Shown here piece after piece: positions 58,245 through 64,000 of a DNA stretch of 64,000 nt. A program made the translations under genes and the position numbers. The notes beneath the pieces are model-generated. The model was not told the origin of the DNA, did not search any database, and saw only the letters and a list, made by a program, of their open reading frames with translations. The stretch's first letter is position 1. Each line of letters begins with the position of its first letter. Source of the DNA: Sphagnum compactum (taxonomy: Eukaryota > Bryophyta > Sphagnopsida > Sphagnales); contig OZ234503.1 of assembly GCA_965153455.1 (NCBI GenBank), positions 3,286,001 to 3,350,000 of the forward strand. The letters are read 5' to 3'.

Positions 58245-58540
58245 CATTATTATAGAGTATACCTAATAGCTTAATGGATTTTGACCCCTAGGTAATAAAT
58301 AATAGGTCTATTTTTATATGAGGATTTTTGAAAGATGATGATATTTTTGCTTGTGTTGAAACTTGAGATTAGTTCATTATAGAGTTAATAATATCTTGAA
58401 GGATTTTGGTTTCTTTTAGAGGATTTTGTTTTAAGAAGATTATATTTTTGCATGGTGAAATATTTGAGTTTCCATCTTTGGCATTAAGATACTTTTTAAT
58501 GTGAATGGCAAGGCCACAGTTGTGACACACCCCTTGTTAG
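58245..58540 (-). repeat. 330-bp dispersed repeat, copy D (inverted)
   Basis: The reverse complement starts 'aacaaggggtgtgtcacaac' and keeps the word order of copies A-C up to 'ctaggggtcaaaatcc' and 'actctataataatg'. It faces copy C about 2 kb downstream. Confidence 0.8.
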
Positions 58541-59190
58541 GAGTACAAATGGGTACTTACTTAGTGAGCAAAGCAATTTGGAGTTGAGAGATTTGGGTAA
58601 GCTTTTAATTTATGTTTCACAAGAGATGGGTTTGTTGTCCCAAACAATTTTGTTGGTAGAGTAAGGGGTAGGTAATTGTTTCAAGTCCTCCCAAAATCAT
58701 AACAGGTATGCAAATTTTGTTGATATGTTATTGTAGCCACACTGAAGTGAGGACTAGTGTACTTCTTGCAACATTTTTGTACTTTTCAGCAAATAGAAAC
58801 AAGTTTTTTTTTTTAATGAGGCCAATGGTAGAATTCCCCATTACAATTCAAGCAATTGCTACTAAGGTTTGAAGTAGGAAGTGAGAATGGCGCAATGCTC
58901 AAAATAATTGCCTAAAGTAATGAAGTGAGGAATGGCACAATCCTCAAAATTATTTCTCAAAAGAATTCAATACTCAATGCCATCATCAACCCATTAGTCG
59001 AAAGCAAAGGAGAAATTTTCTAAATAACATCTATGGTATGGGGTGATGGATTATGTCATTTTCTTTGATCACATTATATGACATAATCTTCCATTCATGA
59101 TCATATATAGTCCTAATAGTGATAAAAAAGTGTCTATTGAGCATGATTTTTTAAAATTAAAAAAGTTGAATTTCCCATCCCAGACCTTAA
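58541..59190. other. intergenic DNA
   Basis: No gene is seen. 'ggcacaatcctcaaaattattt'-like words repeat once at 58890-58960. Confidence 0.5.
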
Positions 59191-59296
59191 TGCCATGGAA
59201 TGGCCTTGCCCTACCCATAATGATGTTGGGTGCATTGCCTAGCTCGCTCTAAAGGGCCTTATCCAAATAATAGGCAAGGCTTGACCATTCCATAGT
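59191..59296. mobile_element. small inverted-repeat element
   Basis: Left 'ccatggaatggccttgcc' pairs with the inverted right end 'ggcaaggcttgaccattcc', apart from a 4-base indel. About 105 bp, non-coding. Its inner word 'gttgggtgcattgcctagct' is shared with 6670-6705. Confidence 0.5.
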
Positions 59297-59658
59297 TTAC
59301 ATTAGAACTCAAAAAGTAAGAAATTTTCTTCCTATGTTAACAGAGTAATTTGTATATAAATATAAGAAACTCGTTAGCTTTTTATGTACCTATGTTAACA
59401 ATTTAAGTGAGAGCCCATTTACAATACTTGACAGATATCAAGTCAAGAACATCACCCAAACACAAAAGAAAGGGGAAAAAAAAACCCCCCTTGAGTGTGT
59501 TTTAGTGGGTGGGGTTTGAATCCAACTTAATGGCCCAATTGCAATGCAAAGCTTATTGTGCCCTAAGCTGTTTGGCCATGTGCCCCATGTGCGGCATGTG
59601 CCCCATTGCTCGAGGCTTGTTTATAAGAATTTAGCACATATGGACACATAGTGTCAGA

Positions 59659-59690
59659 TGAATGAATGAATGAATGAATGAATGAATGAT
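59659..59690. repeat. (GAAT)n microsatellite
   Basis: About eight tandem units. Confidence 0.95.
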
Positions 59691-60358
59691 GGGCACTCGC
59701 ATGAATTTCAGATGAAAATAATTGAATGTCAATGATGAACAACAAGCTTGGGCAGGGTAATGAGTAAACCGACCACACTTGCCATTTCTCTATTTTATGC
59801 TTATGTCTCTCTTGCTTGCATAGTTGAGTGAGGAATTTTTTTTAAAAATTTTAATTATTTTTTTTTGGCACAAATGATGAATGGGGCATTTTTAGCCCCT
59901 AAAGAACCAGGCAAACCTTTTAGTCCATTTTCCAAAATTTGAAGTGCCATAATATTTTTTGAAAAAAAAACAAGCTTCCATAATCAGACAAACCCACATG
60001 GGCCTAACAAGAAGAGAACAAATAATAAAAAGCTGCAATCACACCTGATGACAAGAAGGTATCAACTATCAACTCAATCTTTAGAAAGACATGTTTCTTC
60101 ATGAATTCATACTAAAAATGTACTAACAGAATATCGAATGTGGATGCTGCTTTCGTGCCACATATATGGTGCATGTGCACATAGGGGCACGGGATTCACA
60201 ACAACCAACCGCTAAATTTCTTAATGGAACGATGGTTGTTCATAGTTACTAGCCTCGGATGAAAGAAAGGGGAGGAGTAAGTAAGTACATGATGCTTTGA
60301 TATGAGATTTGAAACCATAGGAATAAAATTTTGGAGATTGTTTTGGAAAATAGGATAC

Positions 60359-60361
<3 letters not shown>

Positions 60362-60392
<31 letters not shown>
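60362..60392. repeat. (GA)n microsatellite
   Basis: About 15 tandem units. Confidence 0.95.
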
Positions 60393-60394
<2 letters not shown>

Positions 60395-60590
60395 TTTCTT
60401 CTTTTGATTTCCAATGAAGTTGAGGGGCAATATTGATTTGACAAGTGTTGTTGCTTTACACAAAATGCAGAGCCTGGCCACTGGCATGGCAATGCCGAGA
60501 GTTGGTGGAAGAAAAGAAATGAAAAGGAAAAAAAAAAAAAAACGTGATGAATGAACGAACCTTAAAGTTGGCCAACAATTGCACCAAACC

Positions 60591-60930
60591 AACAAGGGGT
60601 GTGTCACACTGTGACCTTGCCATTTACATTAAAAAGTATCCTTAAGGCGAAAGAAGAATTTGGAAACTCAAATATTTCACCATCCAAAAACATAATCTTC
60701 TTAAAAAAAAATCCTCTAAAAGAAACCAAAATCCTTCAAGAGAGTATAACTCTGTAACTAATCTCAAGTTTGAACACAAGCCAAAATATCATCTTTCAAA
60801 AATTCTCATTGAAAAAAAAGACCTATTATTATTATTACCTAGGGGCCTATAAAAATCCCTTAAGCTACTATACTCTATAATCAATCTAAACACACATATC
60901 CTTGGCTTGGTAGTAGGCAAGGCCAACAAA
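60591..60930 (+). repeat. 330-bp dispersed repeat, copy C
   Basis: Starts 'aacaaggggtgtgtcac', keeps all the shared words, and ends 'ttggtagtaggcaaggcc'. It is the best full-length copy. The word ccaacaa occurs at both ends (60589-60595 and 60923-60929), but copy A also has it at its 3' end, so it is probably not a target duplication. Confidence 0.82.
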
Positions 60931-61024
60931 TATCCCATCTGCTGAGCATTAGCTCCTACAAAACACAAGGGAGGGAGAAGCTGGTCATTTTCTGGGCCAA
61001 GCTTTACCCATCTGCTATGTTAGA

Positions 61025-61048
61025 CCTCTCTCTCTCTCTCTCTCTCTT
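61025..61048. repeat. (CT)n microsatellite
   Basis: About 12 tandem CT units, 1.6 kb upstream of the TATA box. Confidence 0.95.
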
Positions 61049-62450
61049 CCCCCCCTGGATTGGTAGTCACAAGACCAAAGAACTGCTGAGATCCAATGAC
61101 AACTGTAGAACCCAGAGTGGGACGTTCAACACGGACAACAGCAACAACTTGTGGGGGGAAGAGAGGGGAGAGGATAGAATTCCACAGGCCACTACTCATC
61201 AGAACCAAATGATTTTTATGTCAGACTCAGGGAGCCTTTGGGGGCCTACCAACACCATCACCCCCCTACCACCCCACTCCACTCTCCAACAAATTTTGGT
61301 TAGTTAGTTATGTGGTTGGTTAGGGTTTTTTTTTATGTCACAGGTTACAAACAAACAAACACACAAGCAAACAAACAAATGGATGGATCCAACAATCAAT
61401 CAATCAAGCAAGCAAGCAAGATGGGCTCCATCCAACACCAAGTTTAGTTTTGTTAGCATTTTTGACGCAATAAAGAATCAACAAACCCATTGATAGATCA
61501 ATTGGGGTGGGGTGCCCTTGATGGGTCCGATGATGTTGGGTTTAGTTTATTAGGTTTTTAATGTTATAAACGATCGATGGAGAGAGGGTCCAATAACCAA
61601 TCTTGATGGGTGTAGTTGGGTCTTTGCATCATCATCAACTGTCAACAAGGTCAAAAAATGCAATCTAGATTCCGCCTCTCCCCCTCTACCCCCCCCCCCC
61701 CCCTCTCTTCCTTTACTTTTAACTGAATCGCAAGCAAGCTGAAAATTTTTGTCTGTTTGTTTGTGATGTATATAAAATTTGCCTCAACACACTATCCTAC
61801 CCATCTGCTCAAAGAAATACCTGAAAGTGGCCCCTGCAAACAAAAGAATTAAACCCTCCCCTAATTGACCTTGAAAAATAGAAGTGGCGATGCTTTTAAA
61901 AGCGTTGGAGGGACCGATCGAGTGAAGGGGGAGGGAGGGGTTGCGAAGGTTCCCTTGGTTGTTGTTGTTCTCTTCCCTCCCTCCCTCTTGTCCACTTACA
62001 TCCACCCTTTGTTCAAGATTCTTCGACGGAAACAACAACCAGGGCTAACAGTTTTACATTAGATCTGAGATCCAGCTCTTTTTCCAAACTCTTTTAAGCT
62101 TTAGTAGTATGTATAATAGTTGCATCAAAGTAATGAAGTTGTAAACTTTACAGCCAAGTCTTCTTCTTCTTGTAGTCGGATAGTTAATCCGTCAGCCTTG
62201 CAACTAAATCAATTAATTGCAACCTCAAAAAAAAAATGAAAAAAATAATTCTAAAAGCCTAAAAAATACAACTTTTTCATAGGCTATTTTTTTTTTTTAT
62301 TAGTTTTAAAAACAAACATTAAAACCACAATGATGCCCCCCCTCGCCCCCCAAAACCAACCCACCCTCCCTCCCAAAACCCAACCATGACAAACTCTGGA
62401 TGAAACCAAAATTTTGTAGTCACAATGTAGATACACACATCCACAGACAA

Positions 62451-62482
62451 GTATACATACATACATACATACATACATACAC
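62451..62482. repeat. (CATA)n microsatellite
   Basis: About seven tandem units, 130 bp upstream of the TATA box. Confidence 0.95.
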
Positions 62483-62604
62483 ACATAAATGTGCATTAAG
62501 AATACACATGTATGTACATAGTATTTTGTACTTGTATTTACTTTGTGTTTTGACCTGATGCGTAGTTAGTTTCCGTGTGGAAAATTACATAGTTAGTGCC
62601 AGAG

Positions 62605-62720
62605 ACGCCCTATAAATACCAATGGGAACGGGCACCTTTTTGGCTACCTTTTTCCCCACCCGGTCCCACTTTCGCTCGCTCGCTCGCTCTGTCCCTCGCT
62701 CGTCGTCGCTCGCTCCATCT
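62605..62720 (+). promoter_or_regulatory. core promoter of the gene leaving the window
   Basis: A clean TATA box, ctataaata, lies at 62610-62618. Roughly 30 bases further on is the probable start of transcription (around 62640-62650). A pyrimidine-rich tract of CTCG repeats follows at 62675-62715 (gctcgctcgctcgct), like the CT-rich leaders of many highly expressed plant genes. GC content rises sharply from here. Confidence 0.65.
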
Positions 62721-63994
62721 CTGTGTGTGTGATGCTTTGCTTCAGTTGTGTATCATTTATTTTTTGTTTGAACCTGATTTGGTTTTGTTTTGTTGGAAAA
62801 AAATTTCTCTGCAATAGTTTAATTTTTTTTCCCTCGGCGGGAGCTTCTCCTCTTCTGGTTGTTGTTGTTATTGTTCTGGGGTGTATGTGTGTGTGTGTTG
62901 TGTGAGCAGACTCTCTAGAGGTGTTTGGGATTGGGACGTTGATGCAGCAGCTGCTCTCGGCTTTGTTTGCTTGTTGTTGCTCAGCTCTGGTGAATTCTTT
63001 TGGGTTCGAGTTACTGTAGGGAGTGAGTGATTTTGTTTGGGGTTGGGTTTGTTTGCGCTTGGTTGTGTGTGTTTGTTTGCTTGCGCTCTGGACAAACCCA
63101 TCTCTTCTTGTTGCTCTTTGGTCTGTTTTGTATGTGAGGAGGAACCTTGTTTTGTTTTTCTTCTGAGAAAACAAACGGAGGAGGAGGGAGATTTGCGAAG
63201 AAGAAGAATTGAGACTCTGTGTGTGTGTGTGTGTTTTTTGGGGGTTTGGTTGGGTGCTGAGAATTATTGATGATGATGATGATGTAGTGTTTTGGATAAC
63301 AGAAGCTTTCGGCTAAGTTTTGTGTGAAAAAATTTCGAGGAGCTTTTGGTCTCAAATGCACAATTGTGTGGATCAAATTCTTCCGCCTCTTGCTGCCGTC
63401 TGGTTTCACGCACCTTGGGGTGTTGTGTTTTCTGACTCGCTTTTGTTTTCTTGTTCGCTTCTTGTTAATTTTTGTTTTCTTTTCCTATCTGATTGATGAT
63501 AATCATGTTCACAATTCTGCAAACCGAGTGCACTAGTCCTCACATGATTCTCTTCTTTGAAAGATAGCACTACTGTCACAGGCCGAAGAAGAAGTTGACA
63601 CTTTGTTCATCTTCCCTGCACAGTTGGCAGCTTGTAGATCCGGGGGGAGGGGTCCTCAGTCCTCGCACCTATCATCTCTAGCAGCAGCAGCAGCAGCTTC
63701 CAGCATTTCCAGAATCAAGCAATTGTAAGAAGATCATCAGAGTATTGGCAATTCAGACAAAGGTTTCCGCTGCTCTTGAGTGCCGATTTCCTTCTCCGGC
63801 AGACTGTCCAGCTTCAGGTGGCTGGCTCCTGATCCTGATCACAGTGCTAGTACTGTGAAAGTTTGTGTCCCCCCGAGAGAATCATCAATCGAGCAGGAGA
63901 CATAAGATAAGGAGATAAGGAGCACAAGAGAGTCAGCAGCCAGCAGCAGCAACAACAACTCAACAACAACTCACGCTTGATCATCGTCGCCCTC
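62640..63994 (+). promoter_or_regulatory. long leader (5' UTR) with upstream ATGs
   Basis: About 1.35 kb between the TATA box and the likely start codon, with no long open frame in phase with it. It holds several upstream ATGs: 62732 (57 codons), 62942 (25 codons, hydrophobic), a start-stop ATGTGA at 63132-63137, and five ATG codons followed by TAG at 63270-63287. The 3' part is CAG/CAA-rich (63680-63700, 63935-63975). One or more leader introns are possible, for example a donor GTAAGA at 63726 with an acceptor CAG near 63842; if spliced, some upstream ATGs would be lost. Confidence 0.6.
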
Positions 63995-64000
63995 ATGGCA
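63995..64000 (+). CDS. start of a protein gene cut by the window end
   Basis: ATGGCA at the last six bases encodes Met-Ala, the commonest plant start, with G at +4 in a good context. It follows a CAA/CAG-rich leader and a TATA box 1.4 kb upstream, and no other ATG downstream of the leader competes. Only two codons are visible, so neither the product nor the frame can be confirmed. The evidence is the promoter and leader layout. Confidence 0.5.

Larger units (their letters stand above)
59297..60590. other. intergenic DNA with microsatellites
   Basis: Includes a GAAT run and a GA run, listed separately. The frames at 60196-60607 (minus) are created by the GA/CT repeat. Confidence 0.55.
60931..62600. 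other. gene-proximal intergenic DNA
   Basis: Composition becomes more balanced and simple repeats cluster: CT (61025-61048), C (61689-61703), CATA (62451-62482). Short repeats AACA and AAGC lie near 61350-61420. No coding sequence is recognised. This is probably upstream regulatory DNA of the gene that starts near 62.6 kb. Confidence 0.5.

Noticed and set aside
60589-60929. ccaacaa on both sides of repeat copy C as a target duplication
   Set aside because: Copy A has the same word at its 3' end and three copies share aacaa at the 5' end, so it is probably part of the repeat.
62644-63174. 176-codon minus-strand frame opposite the leader
   Set aside because: Thr/Gln/Lys-rich reading produced by the CT- and GT-rich leader; it runs against the clear plus-strand promoter.
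1-64000. CRISPR array, bacterial operon or phage content
   Set aside because: No regular spaced repeats, no operon-like gene packing; all recognisable coding relics are of eukaryotic transposon or plant type.

Overview
This window looks like nuclear DNA of a land plant with a large, transposon-filled genome. It is AT-rich, has almost no open coding sequence, and holds plant-type Copia, Gypsy, LINE and PIF/Harbinger remnants, several short inverted-repeat elements, telomere-like TTTAGGG motifs and many microsatellites. The overall style would suit a fern or another large-genome plant, but no sequence here fixes the species. There are no rRNA genes, no convincing tRNA gene, no CRISPR array and no intact protein gene. 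Most short open frames in the window are chance frames.

Layout. 1-6 kb: AT-rich intergenic DNA with a decayed ankyrin-repeat gene (minus strand) and a degenerate minisatellite. 6-9 kb: a GC-rich island with promoter-like motifs, a 24-base G run and dispersed repeats. 9-14 kb: featureless AT-rich DNA plus a degenerate tandem array. 14-18 kb: head-to-head telomere motifs, two copies of a 330-bp dispersed repeat and two copies of a short inverted-repeat element. 18-23 kb: AT-rich DNA, a degenerate satellite and a tRNA-like SINE head. 23.1-29.0 kb: one structurally complete but decayed Copia element (both LTRs, primer site, 5-bp target duplication) with a 621-bp element inserted in it. 29-34 kb: mostly single-copy-looking DNA, further repeat copies and tandem LTR fragments. 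34-38 kb: a Gypsy gag relic, a 133-bp foldback and a Harbinger transposase relic. 39.6-40.6 kb: a local duplication and a GC-rich, organelle-like island. 41.2-45.5 kb: a near full-length LINE on the minus strand whose in-frame stops are nearly all TAG. 47-49 kb: more inverted-repeat elements. 50-54 kb: a two-gene Harbinger element with convergent genes. 54-62 kb: homopolymer tracts, a GC-rich island and more repeat copies. 62.6-64 kb: a TATA box, a long leader with many upstream ATGs and the first two codons of a real gene that leaves the window on the plus strand.

Nothing here works as a pathway. The window is a record of successive insertions (Copia carrying a nested element, short elements possibly mobilised by Harbinger, a LINE) next to the promoter and leader of one gene. 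The most unusual signal is the LINE: one frame of about 1,416 codons with a single frameshift, broken by ten internal TAG stops and one TGA, and no TAA. This is what C-to-T decay at methylated CAG and CGA would give, and its endonuclease also carries an active-site Asp-to-Asn change consistent with CpG decay.
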